This document shows, one piece after another, positions 1-7,339 of a stretch of 30,633 nucleotides of DNA. Under the pieces are notes generated by a model. The model made no database searches and had not been told where the DNA came from. It saw nothing but the letters and a program-made list of their open reading frames with translations. Position numbers and translations under genes: made by a program. Position 1 is the first letter of the stretch, and each line of letters starts with the position of its first letter. This DNA comes from an uncultured Prevotella sp. (GTDB taxonomy: Bacteria; Bacteroidota; Bacteroidia; Bacteroidales; Bacteroidaceae), in assembly GCA_934230115.1 (NCBI GenBank), contig CAKQEI010000029.1:1-30633 (forward strand). The letters run 5' to 3'.

Positions 1-298
1 ATCATGACAATCATGACAATCTGTAGTAGTTTAGCGTGAGAACTACGAATCTGCAACCATAAGACTATCCAGTTGATTACCAGCGTATTAACAACTGACA
101 AATAATTGCAATGAAAGCTTTTCGCGCCAACGCAACAATGATAGAAAGCCGCACCAACCGCCCTAAACCCTGACTCAATCTATGGCAAAATAGTGGCTAA
201 CGGCGCTGCTGAGGAAGATTTTCCACTGCATTTTTCTGTATATATTCCTCTACATGCTCCGCTGATGCCACATTACAGAAAACTACCATCATCAACAA

Positions 299-331
299 CT
301 TGAGGAGGGGGTCGTTTCAACCGACCCCCTT
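299..331 (+). repeat. 33-bp repeat, copy 1, perfect 8-bp hairpin
   Basis: The unit begins CTTGAGGAGG and ends CCCCCTT. GGGGGTCG at 307-314 pairs perfectly with CGACCCCC at 322-329 around the loop TTTCAAC. A second copy at 538-570 differs at only three of 33 positions. The stem is strong, but no long T tract follows, so a simple terminator is not obvious. Confidence 0.75.
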
Positions 332-384
332 GCCAACTCGCTTGGTATCACGAATAGTAGTAATGTGAAGAACAGACTGGATGA

Positions 385-412
385 GGGGGATGTCCATCTG
401 ATGGACACCCCC
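385..412 (+). repeat. GC-rich hairpin with bulged A
   Basis: GGGGG (385-389), a bulged A and TGTCCAT (391-397) pair with ATGGACA (401-407) and CCCCC (408-412) around a CTG loop. This gives 12 perfect pairs. It lies between the two copies of the 33-bp repeat and resembles them in stem base composition, not in sequence. Confidence 0.7.
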
Positions 413-537
413 ACCTCAAGCGGGTCAGATAAACAGCACAAACTGTCAACTGTCACGACTGTCACGACTGTCATTAAGAATATGAAGGAGAATATTTCAT
501 ATCAAAAGGGTTAGATGGATTGATTGTGAGAGAACGA

Positions 538-570
538 CTTGAGGAGGGGGTCATTTCAACTGAGCCCCTT
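538..570 (+). repeat. 33-bp repeat, copy 2, imperfect hairpin
   Basis: This is the second copy of the unit at 299-331. GGGGGTCA (546-553) faces TGAGCCCC (561-568) with one mismatch and the identical loop TTTCAAC. One of the three differences from copy 1 lies in the left arm, and the matching right-arm base also changed, so the base pair is kept. Confidence 0.7.
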
Positions 571-621
571 TCGCCGAAGTGCTGGAGATTATGAACCGCA
601 CATTGGCGCAGAAGGATGGTT

Positions 622-2256
622 TTACTCCACATTACACAATCGGTTGATGTCCTCGTCGAAAGTGTCGCGGTTGATTGCGCGGGTGCGCATTGCCGACTTA
701 TAGTTGTAGATGGTTTGTGTGGAATAAAATAGCAGCGTGGCAATCTCCTGGCTGTCGGTCACTCCAAGACGCATTAGAGCATAAATGCGGACTTCGGTGG
801 TGAGGCTGTTGGGCGATGGTTGCGCAATTTTTGCTTCGGGCAGGAGCAGTCCGTTGAGTTCGTCAACAAATCCTGGGTAAAGTTCAATGAAGGCTCTGTC
901 GAAGCGAGTATAAAAGGTCGTCGCCTCCTCCTCGGCAAGCCTGTAACTGTTGATGGTCTTGAGGAGGTCGGCAGTCTGGTTGGCCTTTATTTTTCGGCTT
1001 ACGAGCTTGCGGTATTCAAGGAGCTTGCGTATATACACGGCGCTGATGTCCATGAAGAGTCTCATGTAGGTCTCGCGGCGGTGGTTGGTGGCGATGAGTT
1101 TCTCGTTGAGTTCGGTGAGCTGGCGGTTCTGGCTCTTCACTTCGCGTCGGCTGCGTGCCAGCCACTTGTTCTGCTTGTAGCCGAATATGGCCATGGCAAA
1201 GAGCACGAGCGAGAGGAAGCTGACCACGGCAAGCACTCCACGCACAATGCGCTCCTTATGCGCCAGTGCCTCTTGGTTGGCGGTGGCGATAATGGGCAGG
1301 ATATTTGAAATTTCGAGCATTCGCAGGCGGTTGTTGTAGAAACGGGCGTCCTCCATAGAGCAGTAGATGTAGCGGGCGGCACGGTCGGCATATTTAGGGT
1401 CTTTCTTATACAGATAGGTGGAGAACTCCTGCAGGGCGAGGTTCTCCTTCAGCGGGCAAACCATATCGGAAATTGCCGCCTCCACGATATATTTCTCATA
1501 AAGCAGCATGTCGCCCATTTCGCGGTAGTAGCGTGCTACGCAGTAGGCGGCAGAGGCATGGACGCGGCTGTCCACGGGACTGTTGTCGAGCGCCGCTGTG
1601 TAGAGTTTCAATACGGTTTTGCTCAAGGGGTTGCCCATGAATGCCAGTTCGCCGCTCAGATAGGCATGCAGAGCCACATCGCGGGGGCTTGTGGCGTCCA
1701 CCGTAAGTTGCAGATATTCAATCTTCTTTTTGTGATAAAGGCTTGCAAACTCCGACTTGCTGCAGAACGACTCCCAATAGTTGTAGAGCCACGTCTGTGT
1801 GTAATGATAATATTGCTTCAGATTTGCGGGCACGCCCTTTGCGCCAATCTCCTGCAGCAGCATCTCGGCTTGGCTGTAGAAGCCACCCGTCGACAGCACG
1901 GCGGCACGGTTGATGCGGTTGAGCGTGATGTAGTGGGGGTTGTTAATGGCCTGGGCGAGGTCGAGTCCACGGTTCACATAGACCATAGCCGAGTCGTAGC
2001 TATAGGTGTAGTATTCGTGGTAGATGCTGTTGAGAATGGCAAGCCGCGAGGTATTGTTGTCGGCAGTTCGCAGCTTCAGCTTCAATTTATTTATCTTCGC
2101 CTCCTTTTGTTTGACGAAGTCGTCACGACGGTCCACATAGCTGTCGAGAAGCTGCAAGATGTGGTGCTCGTCGACTATATTGGCAGTAGCCAGACTGGTT
2201 TTGGCCGCCATCCTTAGCGGCATTAGAATGAGAATAATGTAGAAAAACAGTCGCAT
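622..2256 (-). CDS. DUF6377 membrane-bound regulator
   Basis: The 544-aa protein has a signal sequence (about residues 1-19), a helical periplasmic region of about 300 residues with TPR-like character, one membrane span (about 337-360), a short coiled coil and a C-terminal helix-turn-helix of the LuxR type (about 488-530, around GVTDSQEIATLLFYSTQTIY). This layout matches the DUF6377 family of Bacteroidota, thought to sense a periplasmic signal and act on DNA at the membrane. The ATG at 2256 is preferred because an upstream in-frame ATG at 2286 lies inside the likely -7 box. It diverges from a TonB-dependent receptor and glycosidase genes, so it probably controls them. The ligand is unknown. 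Confidence 0.85.
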   Translation of the reverse strand: MRLFFYIILILMPLRMAAKTSLATANIVDEHHILQLLDSYVDRRDDFVKQKEAKINKLKLKLRTADNNTSRLAILNSIYHEYYTYSYDSAMVYVNRGLDLAQAINNPHYITLNRINRAAVLSTGGFYSQAEMLLQEIGAKGVPANLKQYYHYTQTWLYNYWESFCSKSEFASLYHKKKIEYLQLTVDATSPRDVALHAYLSGELAFMGNPLSKTVLKLYTAALDNSPVDSRVHASAAYCVARYYREMGDMLLYEKYIVEAAISDMVCPLKENLALQEFSTYLYKKDPKYADRAARYIYCSMEDARFYNNRLRMLEISNILPIIATANQEALAHKERIVRGVLAVVSFLSLVLFAMAIFGYKQNKWLARSRREVKSQNRQLTELNEKLIATNHRRETYMRLFMDISAVYIRKLLEYRKLVSRKIKANQTADLLKTINSYRLAEEEATTFYTRFDRAFIELYPGFVDELNGLLLPEAKIAQPSPNSLTTEVRIYALMRLGVTDSQEIATLLFYSTQTIYNYKSAMRTRAINRDTFDEDINRLCNVE

Positions 2257-2283
2257 AGCAATCGGTTTTAAAGGTTTTTGCTG

Positions 2284-2291
2284 CAAATTTA
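2284..2291 (-). promoter_or_regulatory. -7 promoter box for the DUF6377 gene
   Basis: On the minus strand the sequence is TAAATTTG, a match to the Bacteroidota -7 box TAnnTTTG, about 28 bases before the chosen ATG. No clear -33 TTTG was seen. Confidence 0.5.
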
Positions 2292-2292
2292 G

Positions 2293-2304
2293 CGATTATA
2301 ATCG
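2293..2304. promoter_or_regulatory. 12-bp perfect palindrome, possible operator
   Basis: CGATTATAATCG is a perfect palindrome directly upstream of the regulator's -7 box and in the divergent intergenic region shared with the TonB receptor. Its position suits an operator for the adjacent HTH protein. No binding evidence exists in the sequence beyond position and symmetry. Confidence 0.35.
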
Positions 2305-2437
2305 AGATAAACACATTTACTTTGATAAAAAAGTATAAACATCAAAACAACTGATTATTAGACGTTTATGTTAGTGTTTTGTTTTACTTCCGTCTACTTT
2401 GAATTTACGCATCCATACATTTAGCCAGAATTGCGAG

Positions 2438-2445
2438 TAACTTTG
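2438..2445 (+). promoter_or_regulatory. -7 promoter box for the TonB receptor operon
   Basis: TAACTTTG matches TAnnTTTG and lies about 27 bases before the ATG at 2473, giving a short leader. It also rules out the alternative upstream start at 2431, which would precede the promoter. Confidence 0.6.
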
Positions 2446-2472
2446 CAACCGAAATCAAAACATCACGAAATT

Positions 2473-4791
2473 ATGGACCTTAAACTCAAAACATTATCAA
2501 TTGCCATTTTGGCATCAGCCACAACAGGCACGTATGCACAATCGCATACAGAAAACACCTCGACCAACGAGTCAGAACAAAGCAAGAAGGAAGAGCGCAA
2601 TGTAATGCTCAATGCTGCCGACGCTAACAAGCCGCGCGAGATCCAGATAGGACTGCCGAGTGAGGACGTAACCGTATATGAGAATGGACTGCCAGCAGTT
2701 TACTCTTCGTCGGTGCACAAGCTCTCAGCCCATTGGCGCAGCGATGCTTCGCTCAAGGGTACCGATCTTATGACACCGTCGGAGAGTGCAATTAAGACAG
2801 GCAATATAGCTTATGCTGTGTCGGCTTTCAGCGAATTAGGCCAAAAGGAGTTTAGCGGCAAGTTCAACTACAAGGCCAACCATTTCGGTATGCAGAACTT
2901 CGACCTCAACCTCTCGGGAGGCATAGGCGACCGCTGGCTCTACACAGCCGGAATGTATCAGAACTTCGATCCGGGAAGCTTCAAGCTCCGCTTCACCGAT
3001 TATGCCGACCGCACACAGATCTATCACTTGGGACTCACCCGCATCTTGGGTGACGGCAAGGGCCGCATATCATTATTATATAAGTATTCCAACAGCAAGA
3101 ATCCGGGCAACTTTGCCAATGCCGCTCCGTTTATCTATGCTGGCGACGGCAGCATAAAGAAGCTCGCTGGCTTCGACCCGGGCTTGGACTCATACGTGCA
3201 GCGCCAAGGCTCGTTCAAATACCTGAACACCAAGACTGGCAAGATGGACACATGGAACATGACCGACGGCAACGACAACCACGCCAACGAGGTGGCCTTG
3301 ATAAGCCAGTATCAGTTTGACAACGGCTGGCTGTGGAAGTTCAACGCCAAATACATGAACGCCCCACGCGCCAACTTTGTTGATTATGGAGGCAGCACGA
3401 TATCAGAGGTGAGCGCAGCCGACGGCTACCAACTCTCCGACGGCTCTGCCTACAGCGGACTCGTAGAGGGCCGCCGCACATGGCTGCACATTGGCAAGGT
3501 GAGCAACGCCCTCTTTACCACCGAGATGAGCAAGCAGCTGGGCAGCCACAAGCTGATGATAGGCCTGAACGAGTGGTATTACCATCTCGACTACTACTCG
3601 TCGTCGTTCCAGTGGGCTGGCACCGTGGAGGCTTATCCACGCACGCTGAGCCAGATGTATGTGAATCCGCTCGACCCCACACAAACCCCCAGCCGCTCGG
3701 AGACCTATGGCTACAACGAGCTTAGTCCGGAGTACACCAAGGGTTCGGAGAACAAGCTTGCCGTTTACTTCACCGACGAATGGAGAGTGTCGCCTAAGTT
3801 CAAGGTGTTCTACGGCGGACGACTGGAGTACTACCGCATGGCAGCCGACCAGATTGCCGCCTCGCGCTTCAAGGGATTCCATCTGGGCGACTTTAACACC
3901 TACTCAACCGCAGAGGACGGACACATTGTGGCCACACCGCAAAGCATAGCCCCTGCCAACGTCACCAAGAACAAGCTGAACTATGCAGCCACATTGCAGA
4001 TGACATACAACCTGACAAACCAGTTCGGACTCACAGCCGACGCCACCGTGGCAACACGATTCCCACGCATCAGCGAGTATGCCGGAACAGGCCCTACAGA
4101 GGAGCAGTACAAGCGAGTGACCATACCGTTGATTCGTGGCGGCATCTTCTACAAGAACGATTGGATTGACCTCTCGTCGATGGTGACCTACATCTCAAAG
4201 TCGAACAACATCGACCAGCAGAACCTCACCAAGCCTGGCACATCGGAGGGCAAGACCGTGCTGCTCATCTACAACATACAGACCTTGGGATGGACCACAT
4301 CAGCCGAGATAAACCCGTTTAAGAACTTCCACATGCACGCCCTCTTCACCTATCAGAAGCCGGTGTACAAGAACTATAACGCGAGCGTGACGTTCAGCGA
4401 CGGACAGACCATGGGCGTGAATGCCAACAACATGATTGTGAAGGAGATTCCGCAGGTGCTCGTAGAGCTTGACCCAAAATACGACATCACCAAGAACCTC
4501 AACGCTTGGCTCAGCTTCCGCTACTTCGGCAAGACCTACGCCAACCTTCAGGAGGCCCTCTACTTCAATGGCCACTGGGAGACATTCGGTGGCGTGAACT
4601 GGAACGTTAACAAGAAGCTCAGTCTGGGTGTGAGCGTGGTGAACATCTTCAACGAGAAGGGAGCCAAGGGCACCATCAGCGGTTCAGAGCTTATCACCAA
4701 GGAAGAGGCTGGCAAGTATGCCGGCAAATACATGAGCGGCAGCTATATGCGCCCGTTCACCGTGGAGTTCAGCGCTGGCATCAAGTTCTAA
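2473..4791 (+). CDS. TonB-dependent receptor, compact
   Basis: The 772-aa protein has a signal peptide (residues 1-23, ending TGTYAQ), a short Ser/Thr/Asn/Glu-rich linker, a reduced plug-like region and then a long succession of alternating, aromatic-rich strands typical of a 22-strand outer-membrane barrel. It ends in phenylalanine (SAGIKF), the usual barrel-assembly signal. It is shorter than SusC proteins (about 1000 aa), lacks an obvious carboxypeptidase-like N-terminal domain, and has no SusD beside it. Only 61 bases separate it from the alpha-galactosidase, so the two are likely co-transcribed. It probably imports an oligosaccharide made or trimmed by the adjacent enzymes; the substrate is inferred from context only. 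Confidence 0.85.
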   Translation: MDLKLKTLSIAILASATTGTYAQSHTENTSTNESEQSKKEERNVMLNAADANKPREIQIGLPSEDVTVYENGLPAVYSSSVHKLSAHWRSDASLKGTDLMTPSESAIKTGNIAYAVSAFSELGQKEFSGKFNYKANHFGMQNFDLNLSGGIGDRWLYTAGMYQNFDPGSFKLRFTDYADRTQIYHLGLTRILGDGKGRISLLYKYSNSKNPGNFANAAPFIYAGDGSIKKLAGFDPGLDSYVQRQGSFKYLNTKTGKMDTWNMTDGNDNHANEVALISQYQFDNGWLWKFNAKYMNAPRANFVDYGGSTISEVSAADGYQLSDGSAYSGLVEGRRTWLHIGKVSNALFTTEMSKQLGSHKLMIGLNEWYYHLDYYSSSFQWAGTVEAYPRTLSQMYVNPLDPTQTPSRSETYGYNELSPEYTKGSENKLAVYFTDEWRVSPKFKVFYGGRLEYYRMAADQIAASRFKGFHLGDFNTYSTAEDGHIVATPQSIAPANVTKNKLNYAATLQMTYNLTNQFGLTADATVATRFPRISEYAGTGPTEEQYKRVTIPLIRGGIFYKNDWIDLSSMVTYISKSNNIDQQNLTKPGTSEGKTVLLIYNIQTLGWTTSAEINPFKNFHMHALFTYQKPVYKNYNASVTFSDGQTMGVNANNMIVKEIPQVLVELDPKYDITKNLNAWLSFRYFGKTYANLQEALYFNGHWETFGGVNWNVNKKLSLGVSVVNIFNEKGAKGTISGSELITKEEAGKYAGKYMSGSYMRPFTVEFSAGIKF

Positions 4792-4852
4792 GAGAGAGAA
4801 AAAGTTATAGTAGTTGTATATATATATAATAATTGTAAAAACCAGTAAGACA

Positions 4853-7033
4853 ATGAAAAAGTCTATTATGCTAATTGCAGCGATGTGCATGACCTCAGTC
4901 ATGACATTCGCCCAAGACATCATCCGAGTGTCTACCGACAAGACCGACCTCGTGATGAAGGTTTCGCCCAAGGGCCGCCTCTATCAGGTCTACCTCGGTG
5001 ACAAGTTTGTGAATCCTGCCGACTACAACAATCTGAAGTGGGACGTGTATGCCGCCTCTGACGGAGCTGTGACCCAGCGCGGACATGAGGTGTATGCCAC
5101 ATCAGGGGCTGAGGACTACTTCGAGCCTGCCGTGGCCGTAACTCATGCCGACGGCAACATGACCACCTATTTATATTATAAGTCGTCGGAGCAGAAAGCC
5201 GTGAAGGGCGGCACAGAGACCGTTATCACCCTTCAGGACAAGGTTTATCCTTTCACCGTGAAGCTGCACTATGTGGCATACGCCAAGGAGAACGTCATCA
5301 AGGCCTGGAGCGAAATCTCACACAACGAGAAGTCGCCTGTCACACTCTGGCGCTACAGCTCGACCATGCTCTACTTCAAATCTTCAAAATATTACCTGAC
5401 AAACTACCACAGCGACTGGGCAAAAGAAGGACAGCCCGAGACAACACAACTGAGCACAGGCAAAAAGATTGTCGACACCAAGCTTGGCACACGTGCCGCA
5501 ATGCACGCCGAGCCTTTCTTCGAGTTGGGCTTCGACGAGCCAGCCAAGGAGAACGAGGGCAAGGTGATGCTTGGCACAATAGGATGGCCTGGCAACTTCC
5601 GCTTCACCTTCGAGGTGGACAACGTGGGAGCCTTGCGCGTGATTCCCGCCATCAATCCCTATGCCTCCGACTATAAGCTGAAGGCTGGCGAGGTGTTCAC
5701 AACGCCTGAGTTCATCTTCGCAATGAGCGACAACGGCATGGGCGAGGCTTCGCGCAACCTGCACAACTGGGCACGCCAGTATCAGGTGAACATGGGCATG
5801 GACGACCGCCTCACTCTGCTCAACAACTGGGAGAACACAGGTTTTGACTTCAACCAGAAGAGCCTTGCCGAACTGATGAAGGACGCCAAGGACCTGGGCG
5901 TGGACATGTTCCTGCTCGACGACGGATGGTTTGCCAACAAGTATCCGCGCAAGGACGACCATGCGGGTCTGGGCGACTGGGACGCCACCAAGAGCAAATT
6001 GCCCGAGGGCATCCCGGGACTGGTGAGAGACGCCAAGAAGGCGGGAGTGAAGTTTGGCATTTGGATTGAGCCGGAGATGGTGAACCCCAAGAGCGAACTC
6101 TTCGAGAAGCACCCCGACTGGGTGATTATGCAGCCGAAGCGCGACACATATTACTATCGCAACCAGCTCGTGCTCGACATCAGCAACCCCAAGGTTCAGG
6201 ACTACGTGTTTGGCATCGTCGACCGCATCATGACCGAGAATCCCGACGTGGCTTACTTCAAGTGGGACTGCAACAGCGTGATCACCAACATCTTCTCGCC
6301 CTACCACAAGCAGAACCAGGGCAACTTCTACATCGACCACGTGCGTGGCTTGTATAATGTGCTCACACGCATCCACAATAAGTATCCAAAGCTGCCGATG
6401 ATGCTCTGCTCGGGTGGTGGCGGCAGAATGGACTACGAGATGCTGAAGTACTTCACCGAGTTTTGGTGCTCCGACGACACCGACCCCTACGAGCGCCTCT
6501 ACATCCAGTGGAGCCTGTCGAAGTTCTTCCCTGCCAAGACCATGGGCTCGCACGTCACCAACTGGAACAAGAACACATCCGTTAAGTTCCGCACCGACGT
6601 TTGCAGTTCATGCAAGCTGGGCTTCGACATCGACCTCAAGTCGCTATCGGAGGACGACTATAAGTTTGTGCAGCAGGCTGTGAAGAACTACAACAGCATG
6701 AAGCCTGTGATTCTCGAGGGCGACCAGTATCGCCTTGTTTCTCCCTACGAGGGCAGCCACTGCGCCGTGAACTATGTAAGCAAAGATAAGCAGCGTGCCG
6801 TGCTCTTCGCCTACGACCTGCACCCACGCTACAAGGAGCCGCAGATGAACGTGAAGCTGCAGGGCCTCAACCCAACCAAGCTCTACACCGTGAAGGAGAC
6901 CAATCTCATGCCTGGCAAGACCTCGGAGCTTGAGTGCGACGGCAAGCAGTATAGCGGCGACTACCTGATGAAAGTGGGACTCAGCGTGTTCTCGGCACAG
7001 GACGGTACAAGCCATGTGCTGACATTGGAGTAA
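4853..7033 (+). CDS. alpha-galactosidase, GH36
   Basis: The 726-aa protein starts with a signal peptide (residues 1-21, ending TFAQ), so it is periplasmic or surface-exposed. A beta-sandwich N-terminal domain is followed by a TIM barrel and a small C-terminal beta domain, the usual GH36 order and length. The nucleophile is expected at Asp472 in YFKWDCN and the acid/base at Asp541 in CSDDTDP, followed by Asp544 and Arg548 of the SDxxDxxxR signature. GH36 enzymes remove terminal alpha-1,6- or alpha-1,3-galactose, for example from raffinose-family sugars or galactomannan. ATG 4853 is chosen over upstream starts because the signal peptide begins there. A terminator follows at 7086. Confidence 0.93.
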   Translation: MKKSIMLIAAMCMTSVMTFAQDIIRVSTDKTDLVMKVSPKGRLYQVYLGDKFVNPADYNNLKWDVYAASDGAVTQRGHEVYATSGAEDYFEPAVAVTHADGNMTTYLYYKSSEQKAVKGGTETVITLQDKVYPFTVKLHYVAYAKENVIKAWSEISHNEKSPVTLWRYSSTMLYFKSSKYYLTNYHSDWAKEGQPETTQLSTGKKIVDTKLGTRAAMHAEPFFELGFDEPAKENEGKVMLGTIGWPGNFRFTFEVDNVGALRVIPAINPYASDYKLKAGEVFTTPEFIFAMSDNGMGEASRNLHNWARQYQVNMGMDDRLTLLNNWENTGFDFNQKSLAELMKDAKDLGVDMFLLDDGWFANKYPRKDDHAGLGDWDATKSKLPEGIPGLVRDAKKAGVKFGIWIEPEMVNPKSELFEKHPDWVIMQPKRDTYYYRNQLVLDISNPKVQDYVFGIVDRIMTENPDVAYFKWDCNSVITNIFSPYHKQNQGNFYIDHVRGLYNVLTRIHNKYPKLPMMLCSGGGGRMDYEMLKYFTEFWCSDDTDPYERLYIQWSLSKFFPAKTMGSHVTNWNKNTSVKFRTDVCSSCKLGFDIDLKSLSEDDYKFVQQAVKNYNSMKPVILEGDQYRLVSPYEGSHCAVNYVSKDKQRAVLFAYDLHPRYKEPQMNVKLQGLNPTKLYTVKETNLMPGKTSELECDGKQYSGDYLMKVGLSVFSAQDGTSHVLTLE

Positions 7034-7085
7034 ATGAAAATCCTTCAAAAAAATCTTTAGAGATATTGTGATTAACTTTAACGTA

Positions 7086-7121
7086 ACGGGTCGGGCGTTC
7101 ATTCGCTCGACCCCGTTTTTT
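7086..7121 (+). terminator. intrinsic terminator after the alpha-galactosidase
   Basis: ACGGGTCGGGCG pairs with CGCTCGACCCCGT (one mismatch and one bulge) around TTCATT, followed by six T. It probably ends the receptor/galactosidase transcript. Confidence 0.75.
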
Positions 7122-7265
7122 ATGCTTTTTAATGAGATATTGTCAAATTATCATTGTCATTTGGTCATTTTCAAATCATATATACATAGGTAATTAATAA
7201 TGAATAAACAATGGTCAATGATTAATAAATAATAATTAATAATTGATAATTAATAATTTAAAAAT
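7122..7265. repeat. AT-rich low-complexity spacer
   Basis: Repeated TAATTAATAAT-like units fill the space between the terminator and the next promoter. No gene or defined site is seen. A similar texture recurs near 27872-28020. Confidence 0.5.
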
Positions 7266-7273
7266 TTTCTCAT

Positions 7274-7281
7274 TATCTTTG
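7274..7281 (+). promoter_or_regulatory. -7 promoter box for the esterase gene
   Basis: TATCTTTG matches TAnnTTTG about 58 bases before the ATG at 7340. Together with the terminator at 7086 it suggests the esterase is a separate transcription unit. Confidence 0.55.
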
Positions 7282-7339
7282 TATTTGCAAACCGTTATCA
7301 ACCTAAACGACGCTAAAATCAAATCATTAAAAAATAATT

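Larger units (their letters stand above)
1..621. other. no confident gene; structured region
   Basis: No reading frame here has a convincing start, length and composition. One frame stays open without a start codon from about 266 to 514 and ends in a Thr/Val-rich tail followed by MKENISYQKG and a stop. This might be the degraded 3' end of a gene, but I cannot assign it to a family. The 9-bp unit TGTCACGAC is repeated near 440-472, and a related unit occurs in the opposite orientation at 1-23. The clear content is three GC-rich hairpins, listed separately. The region could be an eroded mobile-element or primase-type remnant; this is a guess from texture only. Confidence 0.4.

Noticed and set aside
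292..743. Two short minus-strand open frames at the window start
   Set aside because: They run through the GC hairpins, have low-complexity Ser/Pro/Val composition and no family resemblance; one also overlaps the DUF6377 gene.
1558..2217. 219-codon plus-strand frame
   Set aside because: It is antisense to the DUF6377 gene and has no supporting promoter or domain.
2473..4791. SusC of a SusC/SusD pair
   Set aside because: The receptor is about 230 residues shorter than SusC, lacks the extra N-terminal domain, and no SusD follows.
5384..6553. 389-codon open frame on the minus strand
   Set aside because: It lies wholly antisense to the GH36 gene, whose catalytic motifs are intact. Its Val/His/Leu-rich composition is that of a shadow frame.
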